64,000 nucleotides of DNA from contig JAGMVK010000011.1 in the NCBI GenBank assembly GCA_020747065.1, forward strand, positions 1,922,001-1,986,000. The letters are read 5' to 3'. Numbering within the stretch: position 1 is the first letter of the stretch; the number at the start of each line of letters is the position of its first letter. The translations under genes were made by a program, and so were the position numbers. Below, one piece after another: positions 13,101-26,413 of the stretch. Source of the stretch: Cadophora sp. MPI-SDFR-AT-0126 (taxonomy: Eukaryota > Ascomycota > Leotiomycetes > Helotiales > Ploettnerulaceae). The notes under the pieces were generated by a model that was given only the letters and a program-made list of their open reading frames with translations, was not told the DNA's origin and did no database searches.

Positions 13101-15882
13101 GAGAGTATTTAAAATTAAATCTTATATATATATTAGGTATCTTATAGGTTTCCGCGCTTCTAATATCTATAAGATCTAGGTACTATAACTTAATTAAATT
13201 ATTATTATATAAAATATTTACTTTAATAAAGAGAGCTTTTATATCTTTAAAGAAAAGGAGATAAAGATCTTTATAAAAGAAGCTTAATCTCTTATAGAGC
13301 TTCTATAGAATAAAGAAGTAATAGGATATATCTCTAGCCTTATAGAGGGTATTTCGGAGGATGTATTAAATAAGTATGTAGTTACTTTAGATAAAGGGAT
13401 TCTACTTAATCTAAGGGAAAAATAAATGTAGGAAGCTTAACCTGAAATTATTACTAATAAGAATTAGAACTTAGAAGTGAAAGATTATACTAGAAATTCG
13501 AGTACTATAATTAGACTTCTGATTCTAGAAGCTATACCTGAACTAGAAAGTATATCTAGCTAGGGTAGTAAGTAGTTATTACAGAGCGTATTAAATCTAG
13601 GACTTATATTAAGTATAGCGTAAAGTTTAGTAGAAGCGGACTAGAAGGAACATAAGTAAGTCTTAGATTTAGTAATAAGTATATAGTAAGACTAAGCGCG
13701 GAGTCTGCCTTATTCTTTAATAATCAAGGTTTAAATTTCGATTAGGCCTCCTCTAATAGTAACTATAGGACTAGGATCAGTACTAGTACTATTAAGAGCT
13801 TTAAGTAAGTATTAAGATATTAGAATAATAGATGTACTTAGAGTAATAAGAGTAATAATACACTTATAGATATTAAACCTAATAGGTAATCTACTAAGTG
13901 AATCGCTTAACTTAAATATTGAAGCTAAAAGCGCTAGAAGTAAGTAAGTAAGTAGAAGAGGGCGTGAAAGAGGTAAATATAGTAGAGTATTTATAACGCT
14001 TATTACTTTACTTTAGAAAGCGTAGAAGAGTTAGCTAGATATTAGTAGTAACTTAAAGCTCAGGGGTAATTTCTTTAAGAAAGTATATAGAAGTCTAGTA
14101 GATAAAGTAGATTAACTACTCGCTATATTTATACCTAATTAGTATATAATAGTAAAGAAGTAGGAGGAACTATAGAGGTCTATATAGATAGTATATATAG
14201 TTATTATAGCGGCTATTTAAGGAAGTTATCTAATACTAAGCGGGAAGATCCTACTTTTTAAAATTAAGGTTTAAGATCTATTACTAGAACTTAAGAGATA
14301 GAGTAATCTTAAGAATTACTTAATAAAGTAGTAGTTTATAGAGGATATATATCTGGAAATAAGTAATATAGAAAAATAGGGATACTGAATACTAGAAGTA
14401 TTTAACTTAGAACTTATAAGCTCGCTAATTCCTCTAATATAGGTTTTTAAGTATAAAGTAAATAAGAATAGATATATTAGTAGATATTAATCACGTATTA
14501 TTATATATAATAATCTCTAGAGTGAAAGTATAATTATATTAATTTATATAAGTACTCTTTTCTTAAAGTTATTCCGTATTACTATAGCGCTTATAGTAAA
14601 GTTTGATCTAGAGATTAAGTATTTTAATATAATTAACGCGTTTATTAATACACTTAGAGATATAAATAGTGAAACTATATATTACTATTTTCCCCTTAGA
14701 TTCTAAAAGCTTAGGTTTATACTACAAGTAGATTAAGTGCTCTACGAAATAAGAGACTCTCTATACTTATAGTATAAGTATATGAGTAAAACCTTAATAA
14801 ACTTAGGACTCTCTCTATACTTGGAGGAGCCTTATATATTTATAGATATAGAGTATAAAATACTAGTCCTCTTTTATGTGAATAATATTTAAGTACTCTA
14901 TTATTAAGATAATTAGAAGCTTAGAGAAAAGATCATTAGATAATTAAAGGAAGAATATAATATATATAATCTTAGAGATATTTAGTAGTTCTTAAGTATT
15001 AAGGTAGTCCGTAATAAAAAGCTTAAAATTATCTCTCTTATTTATAACTAATATATTAAAAAGATTATATCTAAGTTTAAGTTAATAGATAAAAAGTACT
15101 TAAGTATATCACTTCTACTTATTAATCTTCAGAAGAATTAAGGATAAGCTACTAAGAAGCAGATTAAGGTATACTAGAAGCATATAAGCTTAGTATTATA
15201 TACTACGATTATTATAAGACTAAATATAGTATTTGCTACTATAGTACTCTTGAGATTTATAATAAATCTAAGCGCTAAGTACTTTACTACTATATATTAG
15301 CTAGTCTATTACTTATATAAAACGCGCTTTCTAGGCATTATATATAATAGAAAGTATGGAAGATCCTTAGTATATGTATCTAATATGTCTTTTACTAATA
15401 ATACTGAATTAAGATAATTATCTTAAGGATATATAATTATGATATTTAGTAGTTTAGTAATCTAGAAAGTAGGATTATAAGCTATAGTAATAACTTTAAT
15501 TACTAAAGCTGAAACTCTATTATTAGAGTATATAAGTAAAGAAGTTATAGCTCTATAAAGATTCTTTTAAGATCTAGCGTTAAATATTAGTAAGATTTAG
15601 GAGATCTTCTGTAATAATTAGTAAATAATTAGACTTATTATAAGTAAAAATAAGAGAATCTTAATAAAGCTTTACTATATAGATATTTAAAATATATAAT
15701 TAAAGTAAGAGTATACTTAAGGATTATTTAAGGTTATATATATTCTAATAGCTAATATACTTACTAACAGGCTTATAAAGAATCTGTCTCGCTAGAAATT
15801 TAAGCACTTTAGAGCTCTTTTAAACTTTAAGGATTATAGATCTAAAGTAAAAGAGCTTTAATTATACTTATTTAAAAGTTAT

Positions 15883-16097
15883 TGTTGGTCCACAGGCCTA
15901 TACAGGACATGTCTCAGCTAGAATAAGGGGTAGGACCACTTGCGGAGGCGATTCAGTAGCGTTTCGGAGGTAGTATATAGTCTGGCATCTCCCGCCCCCT
16001 CTTAGAAATACATAGATTTTCTATACTATTAAGCTTGATATACATATATATGATATTTATATTTAATTCTTAGCTTATATTTAGTATTGAATCAATA
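15883..16097 (+). mobile_element. Solo LTR, 215-bp family (copy 1)
   Basis: Begins tgttggtccacaggcctata and has the same length and sequence as the inverse complement of 23,505-23,719. It is flanked by GTTAT (15,878-15,882) and ATTAT (16,098-16,102), a target duplication differing by one RIP-type G-to-A change. It lies 30 bases after the end of copia RNase H, so it could be mistaken for that element's 3' LTR. No matching LTR occurs 5' of the pol, which argues for an independent insertion. Confidence 0.75.
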
Positions 16098-16129
16098 ATT
16101 ATATTTAAAAAAGGAGTATATAAACTTTT

Positions 16130-17700
16130 TATTTATACTTTAAATAAAGGAGATTATTCTAGTGAATACTCTAAAGATCTAGGGAAACTTAGTGAAGCTT
16201 AGCTGAAATCTAGTAAAGCTTAGTAAGAATTCCCTAAATTAATATAAAGATCTAGTATAAAGCTTAACGAAATCCTATAAACTATCTCATGATCTTACTA
16301 AATCCTACTTACTAGCTTATTATTAATCTTATAATATCTATAAAAGCTTATATAAGTTCCTTACGCTTTAGTCTACTTAATCTATTTCTATTATCCTTAT
16401 TATTATCTCAGTGTTTTAGTAGCTTTTTCACTACCTATATAAGCTTCTCTATAAATATATTATTATTATTACTTCTATCTAAAAGCTTTAAATTATTTAA
16501 TATAATATAAAACGCTATATGATATTTCTTGATTTCTTACTTAAGAATTAGTAGTATAATTATAGAAATGAAATGAAGAACTTATAGAAGAAGACGTGTT
16601 TTAATTAAGTGCATTAATTAAACAACGAGCTAGAGATAAGATGCAAGGTAAAGTAGGAGAGTAAGTATAGCTAGAAGCGTAGTTATAATAACAGCTATTA
16701 GTAGTAGTAATATTAGCGTAGTAATAACTGCGATTTCCCTTCCTAGATATAGTAGATTATATATACTTTAAGTATAAATTAGTAAACTTCTTTCTTACTT
16801 ATATTATTAGTATATATTAAAATAAGTAATTATATTAAGTATAAAAAGAATAAGTATAAACTTACCTTATTATCTTTTAACTAGAGATTTCATATGCTTA
16901 GTAGTAGTCTTAGGAGTTAATTTAGTGAGCTTAAAGGGAATAGGATTAATATTATTAGAGGTTTCTAGTATAGTAGTAGTATACTTCTTTCTAGCTTTAC
17001 ACTTAAGTATAAGAGATAGATCTTCTTAGACCTAAAGATAATTAGATATACGCCTAAGAAGTAATAGTAAAGGGTACGCATAAGTAGAAAGAGTAATAGT
17101 ATTACTATTATTAGAGCTAGAAAAATTAGTAAAATTACTATTATTATCCTAAATAAAAGGATTATTATTATTATTATTAGAGTACTTATTCTTACTAGAT
17201 TACTTATTCTAGCTAGAAGACTTATTCTAGGTAGAAGACTTATTCTGGCTAGATAGTACTATACTAGAACGCTTAGGGCTAGTAGAAATCTAATTAACTA
17301 ATTTAATATTAGATCTACTAGTAGATTATATATTAGAGGTATTATTATAAGAAGACGAAGATCTAGTAATAGGCTTAGGCTCGCTCTTATCTTTATTATT
17401 ATTCTAAGTATATATTAGTATATAAGCTTTGAATAATTATAACTAAAGATAAATATAAGTATTTAAAAAAGAAATAAACTTACTTAGACTACTTCATAAG
17501 CCTAACTTATATTACCTGAATTAGTAATTTACTCTCTTATATAACACGTGAGTTTAGTAACTCTACGATTACAATTAATAGGAGATTATAAAGGAGTTTT
17601 AGGAGGTATCTTAAAGTAGTTTAGGGCTATAGCGATTTTTCTGTATAAATTTAAAGAAGAAAAATAAGAGGAAAGGTATAGGATATAAAGGATTATATAG
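16130..17700 (-). pseudogene. RIP-degraded antisense gene remnant inside copia element
   Basis: Read on the minus strand, this stretch behaves like coding sequence rather than noise. Near 17,640-17,530 it gives a basic, proline-containing segment (ALNYFKIPPKTPL, then NRRVTKL). An intron-like donor GTAATATAAG/GTAAGT region follows, then a Ser/Asn/Lys-rich segment with an 18-base tandem repeat (17,187-17,255) coding NKSS-type units, then a basic tail near 16,880-16,950. Stops are mostly TAG and TAA, as RIP would make from CAG and TGG. I do not recognise the family. It lies between copia pol and the 3' LTR in antisense, so it is either a passenger gene of the element or an older insertion. Confidence 0.4.
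17187..17255. repeat. Short tandem repeat, ~18-bp unit, about 4 copies
   Basis: Units of the form agaagacttattctagct follow one another with transition differences. On the minus strand they code for repeated Ser/Asn/Lys residues in the antisense gene remnant. Confidence 0.65.
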
Positions 17701-18340
17701 TATATTAAAAGCTTAAAGGTTTAGAAGTATAAAAAAATCTAGGGTTAATATACCCTAAGAAGATATACGATTACCTAGGGAATACGTAATCACCTATTAA
17801 TATATAGCTAATTAAAGCGCGCTATTATACACTATTTACTAATTCACTTCTGATTTTTAGTATACTTTTCTAAAAGATTACTGATTTACTTTGCCTCTAC
17901 TAATTAATACTTATCTTAATTCAGCTATCTGTATTTAGTAATTGCAGAGCCTTACTTAAATTCAATAATAACTACTTATCTATACACTTCTTAATTTATA
18001 TATAATTATGAACTAGATTACTTTATACGATCTTTAGAATTAAATCCTTTATTATTCTTTTATTTATGTTCTTTAACTAGATTATTCTATATATATATTC
18101 GCGATATAAAGACGTGTTATATACTGGACTTATATAATCTTTATTTACTTATTTAATTATAATATATTTATTTATACTTCCCTTTATAATCTAAGTATAT
18201 ATATTACAAATATATATTTATAATTATTATGCTTATCTAAAGAGTATATATATATATATAGAGTGCTCGCTACTTTAGACTTAATCTTTATTTATGTAAA
18301 TCTAATAGCAAGACTCTTAGACTTAAGCTTACTATAAGAG

Positions 18341-18537
18341 TGTATTAAACGCACTTTATTAGAAGTTATATCTAATCTAGTGTATACTTAGTAAGTATAC
18401 TATATATATATAATATACTCTCAGGCCTTCCCTTAAGGAGGTAACGCTCTTTTGAATATATCTTTTTATACTACACTTTTACCTTGATTAGGAGATCTCG
18501 TTTCTTTAACCTAGCCTACTTGCATCACTACACGACA
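18341..18537 (+). repeat. 3' LTR of copia element
   Basis: 197 bp, begins tgtattaaacgc and ends ctacacgaca. Followed by ACTAA. Partner of 9,922-10,118. Confidence 0.88.
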
Positions 18538-18542
18538 ACTAA

Positions 18543-21500
18543 CTAATGATATTTATTAAAAACTACTCTACGAAGTCAATTACTATTTATTAAATTCCGA
18601 ATTTATGATTTAAACTTATTATTTTATCTAATTTCCGGAACTACTACTACTACTAATATCTATAGTAAATTACTATTACTTTCTAGCGCAGCTGCGTCGA
18701 GCCCTCAACTTCAATAGTCTTAAATAACTTAATCTCTTAATATAATATAGAAAATAATAATAAGTATAACTATTTCTTAGTTAAGGTATATTAGAATTAT
18801 ATATCCTAATAATTTTTCAGTTCTAGTTATACTAATATATACGTAATTTTGCTCTGATTTAGCTACTACCTTAACGATCTAACTTTACTTTATACTTCGA
18901 AATTCTCTATTACTATATATATATAGTATAGTAATACAGATTATATTAGAGAAGGAACCTTTATAAACTATAGTTTAAATCTGTAGCCCCACTAGCTTAA
19001 AGACTATAATCTGGATTAGTACTTGAATAAAATCTTCTATTATTTCAGAGACTATAGTCTATAATAGTTAAGGTTGTAGATAATCGACTTATTGTTTAGT
19101 AAGATAATAAATTACTGATTTTAACGTAGTACTAGTCTTTCGCAGTTTACTTAGCGTAGCTTATAAGATCGCATAAGTAATAGGACTATTTGTTACTACT
19201 TATTTTGTAGTAAATCTTTATTACTGATATTACTATAGAAATACCTTGCGAAAAGCTTCGAGATTCTTAAGGCTTAGACTACTTATATCTCTAGTCTAAA
19301 GCGTATAGTAGTATACTTTTATATCTTTACTATAACTAAACTACTAAATATAGATATTAATTATAATACTTTATCTCTTTTTTAAGAATTTCTTATTAAT
19401 TATAATTAATAGATATTAGAAGCTATTTATTATAATCTAAATACTTAGTACCGCTACTAATATTTTTTTTAAGACTTAGGTTAATTCTTTTGAATCTTAT
19501 ACTTAATTACAAGTATGAAATAATAAATTACTAATGTTTACTTAATTATTTGAATTATATATAATATAAATCGCTTATTTAAAGGGTAAGATATTTATAA
19601 TCTAGGCGATTACTAGACGATTAATTGTTAATAATAGGAAATATATAATTATAATTGGCGAGCTTTTGTTTTTATTGATTTTATTATAAGTATATACGAA
19701 GGTTACTAGTCTTTTAATAGAATATATTCTTTATAGACTTATCGTTGTATTGATGTACGCGATCGCTTCTTATTTCGTGGCCTTATCGGAAAGCCCTGTT
19801 ATAATATATGTTACTGCTATCTATAATTACTTAATTCGACTAAAGTCTTGTAACTAAGCCTTTTTTTATCTTATTTAAATTAGTAATATATATTTTTAAG
19901 TAACTTAGACTTACTATTCTTACTTGATTTATTTACTACTATACTCTTTATCTTCTTTACTAGTAACTTCCTTCTTTTACTAGAGGTAGCTGCTTGGATT
20001 ATTATATATATTTAATTATTAGAAGTTCTATCTACCTAGTCCATAAATCTCTTACTTTTTCTTAATTACTATATATTATTTGAAAAATCCTTTAAGTCTC
20101 TTACTTTTAAATAGCCTAGGTTTTGAAATAGTAACTTATAAACTACAAGATCTTTTAATTCTTTAATTATTTTTATTACAATTAGTCTTAAAGTATTTAG
20201 GTTTATCAAGTCTTTTATTAAGATTAGGCTTGCCTAATTCTGTGCTTAAATAATTTAAGGGTTTATATACTAGTTTATCGCGGCTATCTTTATATAAGAT
20301 ACTAGGCTATAAATTATTATAAATATAATATATAAGCTATTTATAATATATTTCTTTATATAAGTTTTGGTACTTTCTGCTTTTATTTTGGGATTTTACC
20401 TACGCTACTTTACGATCAAGGCTAATTAAGTGTAATATATTAGCTTTAATAGTATCTACCTAGCCTCCGAGGCCGTTTTTCACCTCTAAAGCTTTATATA
20501 AAACCTATTAATTAAAAACTAATATATAATTAGTAATTTTTATGTAGTATTAAGAATATTTTAATTAATAAGTACGATATATAATTAATTAACTAATTGC
20601 TTTAAGTCGTTATTTAAATAGAATTATATTACTAAGATCTGCAGCTGAGTTATTTGATTAGTATTAAGAATCAGACTTAGAGTATTTGTGCTTACTAAAT
20701 AAAGTAAGAAACTAATTATACTTTACTAAACAATAAAATATTAATTTAAGCTCGTAAAACTAATTAATTGAAATAGTCTCGTGTTTGGCTTATTATTATT
20801 TCTTTTAATACTTCGGAAGAGACGTAGTATATACTCTAGTAGAGTTTGGAAGTTAATAAACTATTATAGTAATAGAACTCTTATTATATCAAGTACTTTC
20901 CGGATTAATACTAGATTTATATCTTGAATCGCGCTCGAATAGTTTGTGATAGTCGTTATATTGCGGTCTTAGTAGAACGTAGCCTATTTTATCTTCTAAT
21001 CCTACTTTATTAATTACTTATTATTAATATCTTCTAGTAATTACTATCTCTTTTTATTTTATTTCTTTATATAACGTATAATATACTAGTCGAGTACGTC
21101 GATAATCTCGATAACTAATACTAGCGTAAACACTCTTATAGCAAATAGCTTCTTTAGTATCTTAAATAAGAATTAAATAGCGCAAAGTTGCTAGCCCAGT
21201 TTTATTATATCTATCTTATACTTTTTATTAATATATACTTTAATATCTTTTTTAGTACTCTTAATTTAATCGTAGCCTGAGGCAATATACTCTATATCTA
21301 GACTAGTTAGCAGAAATAGTATATAGCTAATTTTTTAAGCTTATTCTTATTTAATATTATTTTTCGGCTAGATAGTATTAAGATACTAATTTCTAATTTT
21401 GTTTTACTCGCTAGCTTTCTCAGCAAGTATATTACTATAGTAAACGCTGTAATAGCAAATAATTAACTTAGGATAAAGATTAATCCCCTAGGGATATTAT

Positions 21501-23504
21501 ATATAAAAGAGTATGTTTTACTACTTGTAGAAGTAAAGTAAATTAGTTATAATAAGATGAAAATTTTAAATTTTTAGAATAAAAGATAAAGGTAAGATAA
21601 ACTATATTTAGTAGGGTTTTACCTATTATTTATAATTACTTATTACTTAGAATCTACAACTATATTAGAGCAATAAATAAGCTATTAAGTAAGTAAGTAT
21701 AGCTATATTTATTTATACATCTAATCGAGACTTTTAAGTAAGGCTGCTAGCTTCAGGGACTGGAATTTAAAGCTTTAATTTAATTTCTATAAGTTATAAA
21801 CTATAATTCGGAAGTACTTCTCTTAGGTATTTAGCTTAGTATATCTTACTTTCGCGATTTAATACGAGGTATAGCTTTTAGAAACTATAGTCTTAAACGT
21901 AAGGTTTAGTAGTAATTTTCTTTTCTATAAACTAAAGTCTATAATTAACTTCTTTATTTCTTTTACTTACAACCGCTCTTCTTTACTTTTATTTTTATGA
22001 CTTATTCCAGGTATCTTATAGATTATAGTTTATAGTTAAGTAATAGACTATAGTCTTAAAATACTATAAGCCGGATTTAGGGATCGCTTTATTATTTTCT
22101 TTGATAAACTTTAAAGAAAAAATTCTTGAAGATTACTAGGTAGCACTCGTAATTATACGCCTTATTAAATAGGGATGAGGCTAACTAATTATACTATGAT
22201 ATAAGAAATTATTAATATATCTCTATATATATAAGAATATATAGTAGTTTTAGCTTATTGGTTTCATGTATACTATATAACGACTATTAGAACTATTATT
22301 ATCTGCTATAAGTAACTATAAATTTCTATATCTATTTTAATATACTTTATTATTTACTTTTTAACTTATTTATAGCTTAAAGTATTTGTTTCTATATAGT
22401 CTATCGCTTATATTATATATAGCCGATATATTTGCTTAAGTATAGCTATTCGCTAAGTTCGCTTATATTTGCACTTTTTAAGAATAAATAAGTTAATTAT
22501 TTCTCTTTATTTATCACTTCTATATAGCTATCGTATTATAATCTATACTACTGGCCTACTATAGCTAGCGAAGGCTAGAAGAAGCTTTTATAGACTACAG
22601 TTTGTTTTTTTATTAGATTTGAAGATATATTACGTAATATTAGCGCTAGTTTAAACAAGGCCGGCCGCTTTGTTTATAAAACCGACCTTCTTTCTTAATA
22701 TAACCTTTTTTCTAAACTAAATCTTTATAATCTTAATAATAATATCTTCTTTTTCTTTAAGTGCTTTTTAGATCGAATATTCTTTGATTTTACTACTAGA
22801 ATTACTATTTCTACTGCGTATACTATGCTTTTTGTACTGTTTTAGTATATATTCTCTATTTATTTAGCTTTAATTTGTATTACGATCTTATATTAAACCT
22901 TTTTCCTTCTTTATCTAAATAATATATAATTAAAAAGGCGCGTAATATTAACTTACTATTAGATCGCAGATATTCTTTTTTCTACACGTGTTTTCTAGGC
23001 GTTATATGTACTATTTTTTCTAGAATCTTATCTTTTATTTACTCTACGATCTTATATTAAACTCTTTCTCTCTTTTATATAATATATTACTAGGCAGCGA
23101 GTCTCTCTAATACTGATTTACATTCAGTCTCTTATTTTACGGCGTTTCTATACGTATTTTAGACTAAACTTTAATTTGAAGTTTACTTTTATAATGCGTG
23201 TAGATCTAACTTATAATTTACTATTATATATCTTTAAAACCTTAGACTATAATCCTTAGAGGCCGTATCTCCAGCTATAGCTATATCGGATAATTAATTT
23301 ATTTATTCCGCTTTAAATACAGAAACTTTCTAAGATACTTAAATTAAGCTAGGCGCTAATCAGAATAATATAAATGAGATAAAGTACAAGAATAATAATA
23401 AGGACTAAAATAATAATAAGTAGCTACTACTCAAGAATAATAAGAAGCGAAAATTTAATAATAATAAATAAAATAATAAGTAGCGTAAGTTAGATATCTC
23501 TTTT
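18543..23504. other. AT-rich RIP-degraded DNA, unassigned old element(s)
   Basis: About 5 kb without any long open frame. On the minus strand some stretches look like damaged coding sequence: near 20,990-20,900 (GYVLLRPQYNDYHKLFERDS) and near 19,790-19,660 (ending RLVTFVYTYNKINK). I could not place these in a known transposase or polymerase family, and I found no terminal repeats bounding them. Probably one or more old transposons. Confidence 0.5.
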
Positions 23505-23719
23505 TGTTAGTTCAATACTAAATATAAGCCAAGAATCAAACGTAAATATCATGTATATACATATTAAGCTTAATAGTATGGAAAATCTATGTATTTCTAA
23601 GAGGGGGCGGGAAATACTAAACTATATACTACCTCCGAAATGCTACTAAATCGCCTCCGTAAGTGGTCCTACCCCTTATTCTAACTGAGACATGTCCTGT
23701 ATAGGCCTGTGGACCAATA
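23505..23719 (-). mobile_element. Solo LTR, 215-bp family (copy 2)
   Basis: Inverse complement of 15,883-16,097 over its full length. On the minus strand it starts TaTTGGTCCACAGGCC and ends near GAACTAACA. It is flanked on both sides by CTTTT (23,500-23,504 and 23,720-23,724), a perfect 5-base target duplication. This proves a separate insertion followed by loss of the internal region through LTR recombination. Confidence 0.88.
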
Positions 23720-23724
23720 CTTTT

Positions 23725-26100
23725 ACTCTTGTTTTCTTTCTTATAGTCCTGCTTCTATTACAACCTCTGCTTTTTTATTTAAGTCATAGGCTATAAGATA
23801 GCTGATATAGACTATAGTCTATTCTTTATACTATAATCTCTAATTTCTTCTTTAATTACCTAGCTAATATATAATAGTCTTATAAATAAGTTCAAAGTCG
23901 AGAATAGTAATACTAATAGTACTTCGTTACCTTGCTTATAGAGCCCGAGTATTAAAGACTAAGAGCTAATTATTATTTATAAAAAGATTACTAAGGCGAA
24001 GAAACTTAATAGTTTTAAGAAAAAGCTTTAGAGCCTAGGTCTTCTCTCTTACTTTCTTATAAAAGTAGTACTAGCTATTATTTAAGTTTTAACTCTAGTA
24101 AATATGACCTCGGCAGATAACTTGGATCTAACCAGTATCGAGTCTTTTTTTATTATATAAACCTTGCTAAAAAAGTTATAGAAGAAGATTAGTAAGTTAA
24201 AGATAGTCTAGATTAAGAAGAAGAATTGCCTAAAAGGTCTGAATATAATAGTAATAGCTAATACGTAAGATAATTAAGGCTTTTTATACGAATACTTAAG
24301 ATTACGCGATATCGATTAGTTATAGCGTTTATATATAAGTAGGCTTATAGACTCTAGTCTCTATTTTTTTATATTATAGTCTCTAACCTTTCTTTTAGTA
24401 AATATACTTATTTGCGCTATTTTTAAAAAATACTAGAAGCTGCGTGAGAAAGACTATAGTTTTATTAAAGTTAAAAAAAAATATATTTTCTAAGACTAAG
24501 ACTAATAACTTATTTAAGATATTGAAATTCTTTATTAATAATAAAAATAGTCGTTAGCGTAAGATAATTATTACAGGTTATTTTAAGATAGACTTTGATT
24601 ATATTACTAAGTAAGACTTTAATTAGCTTACTAAAGTAGTATAGGTTTATATTCTAATAATATACTACGTTATCCTAAAGAGCGCTTTTACTAAGAGCTT
24701 TTCTTAGGCCTGGAAAGAGAATAATATTATAGTTAAAAGTATGGAATTTATTATCGAGAACTTTTTTTAAGTATATTAACTTATAATAACTTTTTCTTAG
24801 AGTTATTAAGAAAAGGGTAATAAGGCAAGTCTCGGTAATACATAAAGTTATTATAAGGCAGCTATTAAAGCTATTACTTTTGCTTATATCAAGTCTTTTA
24901 ATAAAAGACTAATTATAGATAAGAGAATTAGTAAAATATAAATAATAAATCCCGCTATTATAGCGTAGATTACACGACTTTAAGAGCTTTGCTTCAAGAT
25001 TATTCGAATTAATAAGAGCTGGGGTTATGCTCTAGAAAACGAAAATAAGGAGTTTCGGAATAGTTTACGAAATAAGAACTTTTTAATTAAAGATTCAAAG
25101 CTTAAGCAGAAAGAATTTCTAGTTTATATTAAGTAATACCTAGATAAGTACTATAATTATATAAAAGCTCTTAACTTATACTTTAATAAGATAGGTTATA
25201 TTAATATAAATTAATTTCTGAATAGTCTTTTAAAAAAAACTTTAATCGTAGTTAACTAAAACTCTTTAATTAAACTTATCTTATGTTGAATAGTACTCTT
25301 TGTTAGATACTATTACGTACTATTACCTTATTAAGAAGAACGATCTAATTACTTGTATAATAAAAGAGACTAGATTAGACCCTAAGCTGCGAGCTAAGGA
25401 TATTTTAATAATAAACTTAAAGAAGATATTTTTAGATAAGTTATTACTAAATACTTATTCTAATAATTAGCGCGATCTATTCAAGATTGTAAACAAGTAT
25501 ATAAAGCGTTTTATAGCAGAGAAAGCTATATACGCGGGCGACGGCTATAAGAAAGCAGATACTACCTTAGTAAAGCACTTGATTTTTTAGAAACTTTATA
25601 TATATCTAAAGAATTAGGCTTCTAATATTCCAGAATACTTAAAAGCTTATAAAATAATAGGCCTTGATTCTAAAACTCGTTAAATATTACTAACTAAAAA
25701 AGACAGAGATCATAAGAAGTATTTTAAGTCTTATTAAGTTTGCGGTAAGTTATTCTTACGAACTATAGTTCTTATTTTTTATATGCTACTATCTATAAGC
25801 ACCTTACTAATATTTTCTTAGATATAGCGTAAATACTTAATTAAGAAAACTCTCTAATTTATAGCGGTATTAATAGTACTAATTATAGCACAGATAAGAC
25901 TATTATAACTCTAGACGCAATCTTTTATAAAGCATTTCTTCTCGAGCACGACTTTACTATTACTTATTATACTGCGACTATAATTATATATTCTACTATT
26001 TTAGTATCGTAGTAACTTAACTCTTATAATGAATTTTTTCTTGAAAAATTCACTTACTATTAATTTTATAATACTTTTACTAACGCTCTCCTTAGGGATA
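23725..26100. other. AT-rich RIP-degraded DNA, unassigned
   Basis: No long open frame. Plus-strand reading from about 24,450 to 25,300 gives patches with a normal amino-acid mix (for example SWGYALENENKEFRNSL near 25,020) broken by TAA/TAG, so it is probably an old transposase or other element gene. The family is not recognised. The AT-rich compartment ends at about 26,100. Confidence 0.5.
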
Positions 26101-26290
26101 TCTATATTAATCCAACTTATACTGGAGGCAGAGCACTGAGTATATTTTTAGAAAGTGCCCACTTTGGGTTCCTTGAGCAATATCGTCAAAACTTGACAAA
26201 AGTGGTGGGAGAGAATAGAGGTCGGATCAAGTACGATTAGTTAAAAAGCGAGAAGTCAAAACACATTATGTGGTAAATCTTGATCGAGAT

Positions 26291-26393
26291 ACTCAGGGTG
26301 CTCAGGTGAGTTACTCAGGGTGCTTAGGGTGCTCAGGGTGCTCGGGTGAGTTAACTGAGCCGAGGGTAAGTCGAGGGTGCTTAACGCCTGAGC
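26291..26393. repeat. Imperfect tandem repeat of ctcagggtg-type words
   Basis: The word actcagggtgctcaggtgag and variants (gctcagggtg, gctcgggtgag, gccgagggtaag) recur about eight times at the edge between the AT-rich block and the gene island. Related words occur in the opposite sense at about 29,318-29,405, on the far side of the two following genes. Confidence 0.6.
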
Positions 26394-26413
26394 AAGAGCA
26401 GCAAGCTTACTAA

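Larger units (their letters stand above)
9922..18537 (+). mobile_element. Ty1/copia LTR retrotransposon, complete but RIP-inactivated, with extra 3' sequence
   Basis: LTRs of 197 bp at 9,922-10,118 and 18,341-18,537, with target duplication ACTAA at 9,917-9,921 and 18,538-18,542. The plus strand carries a degenerate copia pol. Integrase C-terminal part is near 12,770-12,910 (reads as N-x-I-A-E ... NLPKELG ... YLYNR). Reverse transcriptase is near 14,500-15,020 (LYEIRDSLYL, then YVNNI at 14,875-14,889, the family's YVDDI with both Asp changed to Asn). RNase H is near 15,540-15,850 (CDNQQTIRLI-like). Numerous TAG/TAA stops break the frame. A foreign solo LTR sits at 15,883-16,097. From 16,098 to 18,340 there is 2.2 kb not expected in a standard copia element, described separately. 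Confidence 0.9.

Noticed and set aside
15883..16097. 3' LTR of the copia element directly after RNase H
   Set aside because: No matching 5' copy upstream of pol; the 197-bp repeats with ACTAA duplication bound the element better, and this copy has its own flanking duplication.
1..26100. CRISPR array or bacterial-type repeats in the AT-rich block
   Set aside because: Repeats are LTRs and AT-rich drift; no regular repeat-spacer pattern, and the genome is clearly fungal.
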